Counted from the first letter of the stretch, positions 9,841-21,359 are shown. The stretch: DNA of 64,000 nt from Branchipolynoe longqiensis (GCA_030323885.1 CM059194.1:31599367-31663366); one strand, 5' to 3'. A program made the numbers and translations. Notes: generated by a model from the sequence alone, not told the origin.

Positions 9841-11208
9841 GTGTCCATCTACAAGAAAGGTGATCGAACAGACTGTGGGAGAATCTCTCTTCTTTCCATA
9901 GCAGGGAAGATCTTCGCCAGGATCCTACTCAACAGACTATCTATTCACATAACACCTGGTGTAGTTCCAGAGTCACAGTGTGGCTTCAGAGGTAACCGGA
10001 GCACTGTGGATATGATATTTTGTCTCCGACAGCTACAAGAAAAGTGCATTGAGCAGGACCGACCACTGTACATGGTATTTGTCGATTTCACTAAGGCATT
10101 TGATACAGTCGGGAGGACCGGGCTATGGCAGCTACTGAGGAAGTACGGATGCCCAGAGAAGTTCACAACTATGATCGAGGCTCTACATACAGGAATGATG
10201 GCGAACGTTAGTGCTGGAGGGGAAGTCTCGGAATCGTTTGCGGTTACCAATGGGGTCAAGCAAGGTTGTGTACTGGCCCCCATGCTCTTCTCCATCTTCC
10301 TATCAGCAATGCTAGACGAGGCTTTCCGAGACATGGGGGATGGCATCTATATACAGTCCAGACAGAGCGCTGACCTATTCAATGTCGCACACTTCAGAGC
10401 GAAGACCAAGACTACTCAGATACTGGTGAGAGAGCTACTATTCGCAGATGACAGTGCACTGGTTGCCCACTCTGCTGAAGAGACCCAGAAAATAGTGGAC
10501 GCTTTCTCCGATGCATCAAAGAAGTTTGGCCTGAAAATTAACATCAAGAAGACGGAGGTGCTGTACCAACCCAACTCTACAAGAACCCGAGAGGAGGAGA
10601 TCATGGTTGACGGAAACAAGCTGAACTCTGTTCCGGAATTCACCTATCTCGGATGCACAATATCAAGTGATGGACGCATTGATGCTGAGATACAGAGGAG
10701 GATGGCCAAGGCTAGCGCATCTTTCGGCCGACTACGCCAGAGACTCTGGAACAACCACCATGTGTCCATTCGGGTCAAAGGTAAGATCTACCGCGCAATC
10801 GTGTTATCCACCCTACTATACGGAGCCGAGGCCTGGACAGCGTACAGACAGCAGGTGAAAAAGCTGCATGCCTTCATGATGCGACATCTGCGTTCAATCA
10901 TGAGGCTAACCTGGAAGGACAAAGTGACGAATAAGGAAATACTCGAACGGATGGGGCTGCCCTCTATGGAAGATCTTCTGATCAAAAAGAATCTCCGGTG
11001 GACTGGACACCTCATGAGGATGTCATCAGACAGGCTACCAAGGCAGATCCTCTATTCTCAACTGTCTTTTGGCTACAGAAAGAGAGGGCGCCCCCGTCTC
11101 CGGTTCAAAGATACCATCAAGAGAAACCTGAAGCTGAGAGACATTAAGACCGACTCATGGACACAACTCTCACAGCAGAGAGCTAAATGGAGAGCGGCAG
11201 TCAAGTAA
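9841..11208 (+). CDS. non-LTR retrotransposon reverse transcriptase, 5'-truncated
   Basis: RT copies element RNA into DNA at the target site. Recognisable RT sequence begins at KKGDRTDCG (residue 71 of the frame open from 9640). Visible: the finger/palm block VDFTKAFDTV (residue 148 on), GVKQGCVLAPMLF (205 on), the catalytic FADD (268-271), and a C-terminal thumb/connector ending in a basic RGRPRLRFKDT block. No endonuclease domain is present, so the 5' part is missing, as usual for target-primed copies. The motif after DCG looks about three residues short for this group. The frame is otherwise open to the stop. The clade is unassigned; a short 3' end with a trinucleotide tail would fit RTE-like elements. 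Confidence 0.85.
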   Translation: MSIYKKGDRTDCGRISLLSIAGKIFARILLNRLSIHITPGVVPESQCGFRGNRSTVDMIFCLRQLQEKCIEQDRPLYMVFVDFTKAFDTVGRTGLWQLLRKYGCPEKFTTMIEALHTGMMANVSAGGEVSESFAVTNGVKQGCVLAPMLFSIFLSAMLDEAFRDMGDGIYIQSRQSADLFNVAHFRAKTKTTQILVRELLFADDSALVAHSAEETQKIVDAFSDASKKFGLKINIKKTEVLYQPNSTRTREEEIMVDGNKLNSVPEFTYLGCTISSDGRIDAEIQRRMAKASASFGRLRQRLWNNHHVSIRVKGKIYRAIVLSTLLYGAEAWTAYRQQVKKLHAFMMRHLRSIMRLTWKDKVTNKEILERMGLPSMEDLLIKKNLRWTGHLMRMSSDRLPRQILYSQLSFGYRKRGRPRLRFKDTIKRNLKLRDIKTDSWTQLSQQRAKWRAAVK

Positions 11209-11260
11209 TGAAAGCAGTCTTTGTCGCATCGCGACCGACAGCATGATGATGATGATGATA
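11209..11260 (+). repeat. 3' end and GAT-repeat tail of the non-LTR element
   Basis: Only about 40 bp of 3' UTR follow the RT stop, then five to six GAT units merging into (TA)n(TG)n. Short 3' UTRs with simple-repeat tails are known for several non-LTR clades. Confidence 0.6.
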
Positions 11261-11388
11261 TATGTGTGTGTGTGTGATGTATAATAATTATATATTTAAA
11301 TAAATATTTATATAGAAATATATTAATATATAATAGAAATAGAAATATATTAATATATAAATATATAAGTATATATAGATATATATAC

Positions 11389-11720
11389 TAGACGGGGTGG
11401 CCGGATGAGTTGAACGTCCGTCTCCCGTTTTGGTAGATCGTGGGATTCGATCCAACAGCTTCGAACACTGGTCGAGTCAAACCAATGACTTAAAACATTA
11501 TACTTGTCGTTTCCTAACCAGGCGCTCAGCATTAGTAGGATAGGGCAAGGACTGGTTGGCTCAGTGTCATGATAATGTGACTGAATGGGGTCATGGTGCT
11601 GGTGGCCTGGTCTCCCAGTGAGGCAGCACTATAAAGTCACCATGAATGTAGTCACAAGTTGGTACACATTCTGATATGACCTTAGATGTTGCCAGCACGT
11701 AAAACTCCAACAACCAACCA
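11389..11720 (+). mobile_element. SINE-1
   Basis: Head GACGGGGTGGCCGGATGAGT, B-box region diverged, body GGGCAAGGACTGGTTGG, conserved tail block and a CCAACAACC tail. Preceded by an AT microsatellite (11275-11385). Confidence 0.8.
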
Positions 11721-12149
11721 TATTTACATGTGACAGTGATGCGTACCTCTATACTGCAATCTTATAGTGCTGCCCACTGGGGTACCGTCCGGAATCGGGA
11801 AAGTAGAATTTGCACGTATATCTGGTAGGAGAGCAGCGTTTTCTCTGAGCAAACAGTAAAATAAAAGTACATCTTTATCCGACATTGGATTCTTGAAACA
11901 TAGTAGTCCAAATTGACGAGGGTTTACTGTAGATGGGCTTCCTGTGTGCCTGTTCGCCTTGGCCTTGTATAAGAGGACCACTCCCATCACACCCAGGACA
12001 CGCACCTGTTCACTACAGCGTCCACACCCATCCCCAAAGTCACTAAGAAACTCCAGAACGCCCATAGATAGACGACTAATTTAGGATCAAAATGTTGCCT
12101 GCTCTGACTCTCCCCTCATGGAAAAAACACTCGATATTTTACCATTTTC
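11721..12149. other. no gene; possible family-C end fragment
   Basis: Unassigned sequence. AGGGTTTACTGTAG at about 11921-11934 resembles the end of the pogo/Tigger-like MITE. The minus-strand frame 11724-12065 has no recognisable motif. Confidence 0.35.
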
Positions 12150-12425
12150 AGAGTTTGAACGCTGGTTGAGTCAAACCAATGACTGAACAATTTTAACTTG
12201 TCACTTCCTAGCCAGGTGTTTTGCATTATTAGGATAGAGCAAGGACTGGTTGGCTCAATGTTAGGATAATGTGACTGAGCGGGATATCAGGTCATGGTCC
12301 CAGCAGCATGATTTCCCATTGGAGCAGCAGTATAAAGTCACCATGAGTGTGCACTGTCACAAGTCAGTACCTTTCCTGATATCACCTTAGATGTTGCCAG
12401 GACATAAAACTCCACCAACCAACCA
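12150..12425 (+). mobile_element. SINE-1, 5'-truncated
   Basis: Begins within the head near the B box (GTTTGAACGCTGG) and runs through body and tail to CCAACCAACC. Confidence 0.75.
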
Positions 12426-13231
12426 ACCATTCAGATTGCACTTCCGTTGAAAACGGCCAAGAGTTCAGTGCGAATGGAACGCACCTCAGTGAGGTTTGCC
12501 TTGAGGGCAGACGACGCCAAGGTTAATTGGCGGGAAGTGCACCGGAAGTGCGAATTCCTTGCATCTGCTGGTTCCCGACCCCCTGCACCCTTTGCTCAAT
12601 ATCCCAGCACAGTCGAGCTTCAAAGCGATGTGGAAAAGGTAGTGTGCGTGTCTTGCTAATCAACCCATCGGTTTGTGTGGTCAATTCGAGGTCAGTTCGT
12701 TTTAGAAGTAACTCAAATATCCTGTCACGTGATATTATAATAAACCTGTATTTATTTTCACGGATTATATATTGCATCTGAAGGAGATATTCATGGCTGT
12801 ATAGATATCAGTCATCATTGGGTTAGTAGAGCTAATGACATCAATTGGTCATTTCTGGAAGGGTCATTCTTTGGCTGTTTAGGTAGAGTTAGCGAAATGC
12901 AGAAAACATATCGGTGTTTAAGAAACTACTAAAAGAAATAGTGTGGGCTAGAAATGTGGATGATGTTTAAATGGATTGGCGTAAAGTATAGTGAGGGCTG
13001 GATTTTGAACTGTTTGCAATCTGCAAACAGTTGCAGGCCATAAACAAAAAGCAAGAAAACCAAAATTAAGATTTGAATCAAATTGCACTGGTGCTGCCCA
13101 GCGGTGAAAACAAGTGTTAACACACTTATCCGTTATGAGCAGGGTAAATAGATTTGTCACACAAACAAACAAAAAAGAGATAAAATATTCCTATTCACTA
13201 ATGCCATACTGGGAAGGGAAATTCAGAATCG
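12426..13231. other. no gene recognised
   Basis: Mixed-composition DNA without repeats I can match elsewhere in the window. Short ORFs on both strands lack motifs. Confidence 0.4.
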
Positions 13232-13370
13232 CAAAGGTTTTTTGTTTGTTTTTTTTGTTTGTTGTTTTACGTCCTAGCAACATCGAAGGTCATACCGAGC
13301 GCCGACAAGTATCAATTGTTATGTCTTTGGTTTGTCTTGACCAGGGTTCGAACCCACGAAAATGGAAACG
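13232..13370 (-). mobile_element. SINE-1 with internal deletion
   Basis: The inverted tail and conserved block (CCTAGCAACATCGAAGGTCA) are joined directly to the inverted head (GGGTTCGAACCCACGA), so most of the body is missing. Confidence 0.7.
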
Positions 13371-13750
13371 GTAGTGAAACATAGGGGAGTTCTTAATTAT
13401 TCATTGACTTTTTGATACTTTCCTCAAGTTCATCATCAGACACTTCTATTGCAGTGAAGCACTTGTTTCTATGGCTTTTCTCTCTCTCTCTCTCCAAAAT
13501 CAGTTACCAATGAGCAGAGCAATGCTTAGTAGTACCAGAGACTGTGAATATATGAGACAGTCAACTCCCATGCAAATCGGTAATCTGATGGCACCTCTCG
13601 TGGTCATTGTTGAACAAATAAAAACATTGGTCATATCCTACATGACAAGATGTTCTTTCTAATAGTCTATGGTTATCCAATACTTCCAAAACATTTTTTT
13701 AATTAAAAAACAGAACATTAACTCGACAACAAACAATTCATTTATAATGC
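13371..13750. other. no gene recognised
   Basis: AT-rich unassigned sequence with a short CT run near 13480. Confidence 0.35.
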
Positions 13751-14050
13751 ACTGGTAGATCGTGGGGTCGTGGGTTCGAACCCTGGTCGAGTCAAACCAA
13801 TGACTTAAAAATTGATACTTGTTGCTTCATATCCAGGCGCTCGGCATTATTAGGACAGGGCAAGGACTGGTGTGTTCAGTGTCAGGATAATGTGACTGAG
13901 TGTGATACCAGGTCATGGTGCCGGCGGCCTAGTTTCCCAGTGGGACAGCACTATAAATGCACCATGAGTGCGCACTGTCACAAGTCGGTACCCGTCCTGA
14001 TATGACCTTAGATGTTGCTAGGACGTAAAACAACAACAAACAAACAAACC
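13751..14050 (+). mobile_element. SINE-1, 5'-truncated
   Basis: Starts at the B-box side of the head (GGGTTCGAACCCTGGTCGAG) and is complete to the CAACAACAAACAAAC tail. Confidence 0.8.
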
Positions 14051-14700
14051 AATGTCATAGGCATAGTTCACATGGTATTTTTAGTTTACATTTATAGCTT
14101 TCAAATAACATTTAAAATGCAAAATCTGTGGGAAATAAATATGCTGGTCAATTTCAAATATATTTGTCGATCAGCTTTTAGTTCTGTCATGATCTGGTGC
14201 CGATCAGCAGTTGTTTTCCCAGCATAGCCGCCACTGAGTGAAGTGCCTTGTTCAACAACTGCCACTTGGTGTGTGACAGTCGCAAGTGTTACACGGTCGG
14301 GGATAGAAGTTGGACTTCTCTATATGCACATTCTCTGGTAGTACATGATACTGATGCATTTACCAATTGCTGTTAAGGGACCCCTTATCTAAATCACGTT
14401 TTGCAAGAGTTGACTGACTTTAATAATGTAGTGACATGCACTGAGGTTCCCAGTTGAAATGCCACATACACCGGATAGGCGTCGGCAAGTTGATTGCATT
14501 AGGAGGCCTAGATAGCCTCATGGTCAGGACGCTAGTAACAGATTGGCAGTATTGTTCTTCTGCTGATGTCAGATGTTGGGATGGTGGTGCAAATCGTTTA
14601 TTAGTATCTTTGCGTAGTGGATATTTCTTCTATTTTATTTTGTGAGTATTTTCATTAAATACACTTCACACCAAGTGTCCGTGATTGAAATGTTCTCCAG
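14051..14700. other. no gene; decayed SINE-like piece
   Basis: AT-rich. The part near 14455-14570 (AAATGCCACATACACC, then a GGCCTAGATAGCC block) resembles decayed SINE-2-type sequence. Nothing else recognised. Confidence 0.35.
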
Positions 14701-14839
14701 TTAAAATTGCATAATCTGATGGTTTTAGAATTTAAAAATAAATATTAGGCTGATCATTATAGTGTACTTTAACCTCATTTTGAAGTAGTTTTTATTTTAA
14801 AGAAGGTTAACTTTGCAAATATTTGAAGTAAAAATATGC
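14701..14839. mobile_element. TTAA-1 MITE, left half
   Basis: TTAA followed by a diverged end ATTGCATAATCTGATGG and family interior. It is cut at 14840, where the hairpin element begins. Confidence 0.6.
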
Positions 14840-15082
14840 TTAAGCTAGGATGCCATATATGTGGTATGCAGTATGCGAATGAGAATGCCAATTCGTATGA
14901 GGTATGCGATGACTTTGCTGTTTGCATTGGGAATGCCACACTTGGTTTGCATTCACAGTGGATTGCTATTGATCCGAATGCAAACCAAGTGTGCCATTTC
15001 CAATACAAACAGCGAAAAGCCGCTGCATACCTCATACGCATTCGCATTCCACCTACCACATATATATGGAATCCTATCTTAA
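14840..15082. mobile_element. long near-perfect hairpin element flanked by TTAA
   Basis: Two arms of about 110 bp pair over almost their whole length: TGGTTTGCATTC meets GAATGCAAACCA around a loop of roughly 20 bases near 14957-14977, and the outer ends GCTAGGAT and ATCCTATC lie next to TTAA on both sides. The ORFs on the two strands are mirror shadows of the palindrome. It could be a minimal TTAA-type transposon; a transcript would form long double-stranded RNA. Confidence 0.75.
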
Positions 15083-15794
15083 ATTTTTTATTTAGTTTTT
15101 AAATTTACAATTTTTTTAATACCGACAAGTACCACGGAACGACCAAACAGATCGTGTGTCATGGTGGCTCATGCCTTATCTACTGGGAGGGGGGACCATT
15201 TCGGTAATTTGTTTTGCAGTCTCATCTGTCTGTGAGTGCGACACGGAGTAGTCCCATAGCGGAAACTGCCTGTTAAAGCAAATGGCATTTCACGTGTATT
15301 GAATTTGCAGCAAGAGCAAAGAGGGGAAGAAGAAAAAACAACAACAACAAACTCCGAAGTGAACACAATTTTGATTTGTACGCACACTCTAGATACTGGT
15401 CCATTGTTGTATTATCGTGAAAAATCGCTTAACAAAAATTCAACACATTTGTTTTAATAATTATTAATATATATATAAATATATATATACATACATTTAA
15501 AGATAATCACAGATGGTAGGAACAATACCTAATCCTATTGCCAGTTTTGAATGCGCAAAATTGTAGGTCGACTTGCTTTCGGTCTGTTCTTAAATAGTAA
15601 AACAGGGGAGAAGATGTTCTTCAAACATATCCAAGACTTCAAAACAAATCCCAGCGACAGTTAATCTGTTTATTCACCTGTATGTACAACCAGGAGTGGT
15701 GACATATATTGCTCACAATCCCCGAGTCAGTTAATATATTTATTGACCTCGATGTACATACATGCCATGAGTGGTGACATTTATTACCACCGAA
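15083..15794. other. no gene; short imperfect duplication
   Basis: AT-rich DNA. Near 15662-15790 a block with CAGTTAATNTNTTTATT and GAGTGGTGACAT occurs twice about 75 bp apart. No coding signal. Confidence 0.4.
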
Positions 15795-16120
15795 CGCGGT
15801 GACCAGATCGGTTGAGCGTGGCCTCGTGTGTGGCAGATCGCGAATTCGGTTCCCGGACGAGTCAAACCAATGACTTAGAAAATTGATACTTGTGACTTAC
15901 TAGCCAGGCTCTCGGCATTATTAGGATAAGGCAAGGACTGGTTGGCTCAATGTCAGGATAATGTGACTGAGTGGGATATCAGGTCATGGTGCTGGTGGCC
16001 TGATATCCCAGTGTGGCAGCACTATAAAGTCGCCATGAATGTGCACTGTCACAAGTCGGTATTCGTCTTGATATGACTTTAGATGTTGCCAGGACATAAA
16101 ATTCCAACAACCAACCAATG
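15795..16120 (+). mobile_element. SINE-1
   Basis: Head GCGGTGACCAGATCGGTTGA with a B-box variant, full body and tail to CCAACAACCAACC. Confidence 0.75.
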
Positions 16121-16173
16121 AACCATTTATTACTCAATCAGTAACAATGCATCTATTATTAAGTGCGAGGCAA

Positions 16174-16916
16174 TAGAGGGTATTCCCGTGACATCATCAA
16201 CCGGAAGCCGGTTGCAGTAACATAGTAGATCATTCTTTCAGTTTTATTCCAAATTAATAGAGATGCAGAACCCTCACCTTATAAATTTAATATAATCCTT
16301 TCATTGAATTTGTTTTCTATATGTGTGCCAATCGGTTTGTTTCTAGGTGGTGTAGTTTTAGAGATATTTCACATTTTCTGTATGAAGATTGCTCACAGCC
16401 ATTGACAATGCAATGAGTTTGCCGATACATGCAGTGCAACACGTAAATTTTATTTAAAATTAATAGAAATACAGAAACCTAACTTTATAAATTTAATATA
16501 ATCTTTTCGTTGGATTTTTTCTATATATGTCCCAAGCGGTTTGTTTCTATGTGGTGTAGTTTTAGAGATATTTCACTTTTTCTGTATGAAGATTGGTCAC
16601 GGCCATTGACAATGCATTGAGTTTGCCGATACATGCAGTGCAACACGTCAATTTTATTCAAAATTAATAGAAATGCAGAACCCTAACCTTATAAATTTAA
16701 TATAATCTTTTCGTTGAATTTGTTTTCTCCATGTGTTCCATGTGTTCCAAGCGGTTTGTTTCCAGGTGGTGTAATTTTAGAGATATTTCACAATTTCTGT
16801 ATGAAGATTGCTCACTGCCATTGACAATGCATTGAGTTTGTTGGGTTTGTTATTGTGGATTCTATCGCCACAATGACCGCACTTCCGTTTAGCATGACGT
16901 CAGTGCATACCCTCTA
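16174..16916. mobile_element. TIR element (family F) with a triplicated 205-bp core
   Basis: Ends TAGAGGGTATTCCCGTGACA and TGACGTCAGTGCATACCCTC-TA are inverted repeats over about 35 bp including TGACRTCA and an ACGGAAG-type block. Almost all of the interior is three tandem units of 204-206 bp starting near 16254, 16460 and 16664, each with GGTTTGTTTC and GAGATATTTCAC. TA could be the target duplication. No ORF. Confidence 0.75.
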
Positions 16917-17224
16917 GTGTCCATCTAAATATACACCCACAGTGTCGAGAACCCTGGTCGTGATGAATGCCAGCTGTAATCCCCATGTTTGCTCAAGCAG
17001 ATTATCTGTGTGTGTGCTTTGCCATCTGCTGCCTGTCCACCCTACATTATAGATCAAGGTGGCACGTACCCCAGTGGTCCAGTGGCTCTCTAGCCTTAGC
17101 GCCCGCCCCCGCCCCCCCCACCCCCTGTGGGAGGAGCCATTGCTAAAGCCGAAGTGGTAACTACAGGAGAAGCCACATTGAAAGCTACCGTGGTAATATT
17201 GAAAGGCAGCTTCTGTTGGAGAGG
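16917..17224. other. no gene recognised
   Basis: Unassigned DNA with a C-rich run at 17100-17125 (its complement is G-rich). The minus-strand frame over it (16914-17297) has no motif. Confidence 0.35.
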
Positions 17225-17368
17225 ACCGGACGTAGTGGCGAATCGGTAAAAGTGCAGGCTTCCTTTGCGGAAGAGCAGGAGTCTCAATCCTGGCCAAGTC
17301 AACTCAATCACTCAGAAAATGTATACTTGTCACTACCTAGCCTGGTCTTTGGTATTATTAGGATAGGT
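17225..17368 (+). mobile_element. SINE-1 head, 3'-truncated
   Basis: Contains CGGACGTAGTGGCGAATCGG, a B-box variant, and ends at the start of the body (ATTATTAGGATAGG), then runs into an AT microsatellite. Confidence 0.65.
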
Positions 17369-17433
17369 ATATATGTATATATATATGTAAATTATATAAA
17401 TATGTATATTGTACATTATATAAGTATGTATAT

Positions 17434-17691
17434 ATGAGACTGTCTCAAAAGGTGCTAAGCAATATGGTACAAAACTTTGTCCATTGTAACGTTCAACATA
17501 CTATGGGTTTATGCATTTGCTTAGGATAAACTGATTTTTTTTTACATGGTGTTTCATAATCTCAATAGAATACATATTGATTTGAAGCAAATGTCCTTGT
17601 GTTTTCAGTGTAACCATTTCTGTGCTGTTTTGTGTCAATCGTTACAATGGACGAAAAAAAAAAGAATTAACACCTTTTGAGACAGGCTCAT
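17434..17691. mobile_element. 258-bp TIR MITE (family B)
   Basis: ATGAGACTGTCTCAAAAGGT at the left matches the inverted right end with one mismatch. A second inverted block (GTCCATTGTAACG / CGTTACAATGGAC) lies inside. AT-rich flanks suggest TA-type target choice. The first bases resemble family A. Confidence 0.8.
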
Positions 17692-17700
17692 ATATGTATA

Positions 17701-17881
17701 CAATAAAACCTCCCTCACCAACCGCCTCCACAGATCGACCACTTGGCTATATCGATCGCCTTATTTGGGTCCCAACAATAAAATTGTAACCATAATCTAC
17801 CTCCCTAAACCGACGACCTTCCTAAATGGACCACTTAAAGTTGGTCCCAAGGTCGGTCGATTTAGAGAGGTTTTACTGTAT
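17701..17881. mobile_element. pogo/Tigger-like MITE (family C)
   Basis: Ends ACAATAAAACCTCCCT and AGAGAGGTTTTACTGT are imperfect inverted repeats bordered by TA. CAGTAAAACCTCTCT-type ends with TA duplication are characteristic of pogo/Tigger elements. The interior alternates GATCGACC and GGTCGATT-like blocks. Confidence 0.7.
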
Positions 17882-18000
17882 GTACTTTTGTGATAACTAT
17901 ATATAAATATATAATTATATGTATACAAGTATACATGCAAATATAAATATATGTATATGTGTACATATCTATATATATATGTATATAAGTACACCCAAAG

Positions 18001-18295
18001 CATTCTAAGAGTGTTCCATAGGCTGGATTTGGAGAGGGCTTCTGAATCTACAACAGGCAGCTGAACAACAATCCACCATATTGTAGTAGGTAGCTTTAGT
18101 TGCTCCGCTACATATCTGGCGATGCGATAAGAGAATATATATGCTCACATAGATACATAGATATACATATATCAGCAAAGGTACTGCAGTGTGATAGCAA
18201 ATAGTAGCTAGTGGGGTCCTAGCAACGTGCTAGCAAACATCTGATGGAGTGGCGGGAAATTGATAGAAAAATGTTAACACGGAGATTTTGGTTCG
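18001..18295. other. no gene recognised
   Basis: AT microsatellite at 17882-18000 gives way to unassigned sequence with several GCTAGCAA-like words. Confidence 0.35.
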
Positions 18296-18622
18296 GCTTA
18301 TTTCGGTTTTAAATCCTAACAACATCTAAGGTCATATCAGGACGGGCATCCACTCGTGACATTGTGCACTCATGGTGACTTGATAGTGTTTCCCTACTTG
18401 GGAGACCACTCCGCCGGCATCATGGCCCGATATTCCACTCAGTCACATATTCCTGACACTGAACAAACCGATCTTTGCATTATTAATTCCAGGCACAATG
18501 CAAGGCACAAAGATCAATTCTGTAACTTTGTAAGTCTCGGGTTTGATTTTATCAGGGATTGCTTCCCCGAGCTGCCGCATGGGAGGCGGGCACTCTACCA
18601 GCTCGGCCATTCTGTCCGGGAA
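18296..18622 (-). mobile_element. SINE-1
   Basis: Inverted tail block AACATCTAAGGTCATATCAG at the left, body, and an inverted head ending in CGGCCATTCTGTCCGG. Confidence 0.75.
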
Positions 18623-18902
18623 TGTAAATAGAAAGTAGAGTGATAGCAGAATGCTGGCAGAGTGCCAGTGCTAGCAACACATTCCAAGAAGATTCCCTGC
18701 GATGAGTTCACCTAGATTGCATGCCTAGGAACAGGTCCTCATTATGCATACACCAGCGTTTAAATTGTCAGCGTCTCGATTATCATACATTAAACTCAAG
18801 CAGTCAAATTACCTCCTACATATTTATATCCATTCCATTTAGACAAAAGTGTGTAATACATGATACAAGGCGTATGCCTACCTGCTCTCCAGAATTGTTT
18901 AC

Positions 18903-19233
18903 AGGACGCGCTGGCCGAATCGGTAGAGTGCAGGCTTCCCGTGCGGAAGGTCGGCAGTTTGATTCCTAGTTGAGTCAAACCAATGACTTACAAAATGTAT
19001 AACTGTCACTTCATAGCCTGGCACTCGGCATTAATAGGATAGGGCAAGGATGGGTTAGCTCAGTGTCAGGATAATGTGACTGAGTGGGATTTTTGGTCAT
19101 GGTGCTGACGACCTGATTTCCCAGTGGGGCAGCACTATAAAGTCACCATGCATGTGCACTGATACAAGTCGGTACCCATCCTGATATGACATTAGATGTT
19201 GTCAGACGTAAAACTCCAACAACCAACAACCCC
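18903..19233 (+). mobile_element. SINE-1
   Basis: Head GACGCGCTGGCCGAATCGGT with B-box variant, complete body, and tail CCAACAACC. Confidence 0.8.
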
Positions 19234-19401
19234 AATTGTTTACTGCCATGCTACTAGTGCCCAGCTGATTCTTGTGTTGCCACCAGTAGGATGCTGCTAG
19301 GACAGGCACAAAGGTTGTAATCCTTTTACGTATTATCGCCTAGTAAATGCTACTAACAAATCAGGAAGTTAATATATGGTTTCCTTGTGTATCATAGTAA
19401 A

Positions 19402-19805
19402 TATCTGTGTTTCTTGGGGGTTTTATGTCCCTGCAACAGTTATGTGCTTACTGTCACAAGTCAGGACGAACGTAACTGGCGACTTTATAGTAATGCTGCA
19501 GTGGGAGGCCAAGCCTCCATCCCCATGACTCAATATCCCACTCAGTCCCATTATCCTAATATTGAGCTAATCAGTCTGTGCTCTATCCTAGTAATGGTGA
19601 ACCCAATTTGGGAAAGGGGTGGGGGAAAGTATCAACTGAGTAAGTCTTGGGTTTCACTTGGCCGAGATTCGAGCCCCCGGCGCTTATATCAACTCAGCAA
19701 TTTCGAGGGGAAGGAGGGAGGGACAAGTAGATATTTGGTAAGTATTTTGTTTGGACTCGGCCGGGATTTGAGCCACGGGCGCTCTTATTGATTCAGCCAC
19801 AGGCA
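19402..19805 (-). mobile_element. SINE-1 variant with two tandem tRNA-like heads
   Basis: Inverted counterpart of 6705-7128: body followed by two inverted heads (AGATTCGAGCCCCCGG and GGGATTTGAGCCACGG) separated by a purine-rich spacer. Confidence 0.7.
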
Positions 19806-20108
19806 TCCAGTCTAAGTTCTGACCCCATAGGCTTCCCCAGTAACAGTAACAGGTTCTATTATTTAGACTCAGTATTCCCTTCAGTGTGGTGGCAAATGCT
19901 TGATAAGTGTATCAGTATCTACCTTTCTAAGTTAGATATGTGGAATCAAATGTAAATAATTATTTTGTGTTTTGAAAATTTGATGATTCATCGTAGTTTG
20001 CAGCTTCAATAAGTCCATCAATATCTATATATTAGATAAGTAGAGGCAAATCTATATAATTGCTCTAGTTTTGAAAAATTGATGCTTCATCGAACTATGC
20101 AGCTTTAA
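19806..20108. mobile_element. TTAA-1 MITE, right half with internal duplication
   Basis: Family interior, then the terminal about 70 bp occur twice (ends at about 19998-20012 and at 20105-20108 TTAA). Confidence 0.65.
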
Positions 20109-20189
20109 CTGTATATTAGTTGCCAACATATTGTATTTATGGATTCAAAGTGTCCTTAAATTGCTGGGTCCATGGGGAAGTACAGGGGT

Positions 20190-20795
20190 GGGCGGATACT
20201 TCCGGGTGCAAACACACCATGTCCCAGCTTCACGGACACTTCCGGGTGAAAACACACCACGTCACAGCTTCACGGACACTTCCAGGTGAAAACACACCAG
20301 GTCACAGCTTAATGGACACGTCCAGGGGAAAACACACCAGGTCACAGCTTCACAGACACTTCCGGGTGCAAACACACCAGGTCACAGCTTCACGGACACT
20401 TCCGGGGGCAAACACACCAGGTCACAGCTTCACAGACACTTCCGGGTGAAAACACACCAGGACACAGCTTCACAGACACTTCCGGGTGCAAACACACCAG
20501 GTCACAGCTTCACAGACACTTCCGGGGGCAAGCACACCATATCCCAGCTTCACGTACACTTCCGGGTGCAAACACACCAGGTCACAGCTTCACGGACACT
20601 TCCTGGTGCAAACACACCTGGGTCACAGCTTCACAGAACCTTCCGGATGAAAACACACCAGGTCACAGCTTCACGGACACTTCCTGGTGCAAACACACCT
20701 GGGTCACAGCTTCACAGACCCTTCGGGGTGAAAACACACCAGGTCACAGCTTCACGGACACTTCCGGGTGAAAACACACCAGGTCACAGCTTCAG
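20190..20795. repeat. 40-bp minisatellite, about 15 copies
   Basis: Unit includes CAGCTTCACGGACACTTCCG followed by GGTGCAAACACACCAGGTCA. The 40-bp period cycles the reading frame, and all three frames stay open, which explains the two long ORFs here. Confidence 0.9.
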
Positions 20796-21182
20796 TCTGT
20801 CCACACTTGGAAAATGCGTCTTAGACAGAGAGCAGCTTTCAGGGTAAATATATATATATATTTGAAAAGCAGGTGCGCACTGGCCAAACAGAGGGGCGCA
20901 GGCCACGAGCACAAAGTGGCGCTGCAGTAGCAGGCAGTCATGAGACCCAATTAGGCCAAGCCAACTTACTTTTCGTTGGCGCACAAGGTTTAGGCCAAAC
21001 CAATTCAATTTCCGCACACACGCGGTTGGCTACTGCGCAGTAGATAATATAAACAATAACGGAGGATAGGCCGCTCCGCCCTTTATATATCGATAAGTAC
21101 TTATCCTATCTATATTTATATATTCAGCAGATATAAATATATATATATATATATATATACGGCAGCTATCAATATATATAGG

Positions 21183-21228
<46 letters not shown>

Positions 21229-21359
21229 TCGGCAGCCATCTATAGATATATATTTACCAGCTACCAATATATATATAGAAATATTTATATATTCGGCAGC
21301 TATCAAGATATATATATGTAACAGTGCGCACTCATGGTGACTTTATAGTGCGCACTATA
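20796..21359. repeat. AT microsatellites and unassigned sequence
   Basis: (TA)n runs at about 20845-20865 and 21060-21315, with an interspersed CGGCAGCTATCAATATATA motif repeated four times. Near 21320-21350 a short SINE-1 scrap (GTGCGCACTCATGGTGACTT). Confidence 0.6.

Noticed and set aside
9640..9843. N-terminal extension of the non-LTR RT
   Set aside because: No similarity to RT or endonuclease domains and it ends in a microsatellite; probably pre-existing flank in frame by chance.
20190..20795. CRISPR-like regular repeats
   Set aside because: The 40-bp units are directly adjacent without unique spacers, and the setting is eukaryotic. The same holds for the 46-, 47-, 39- and 37-bp arrays.
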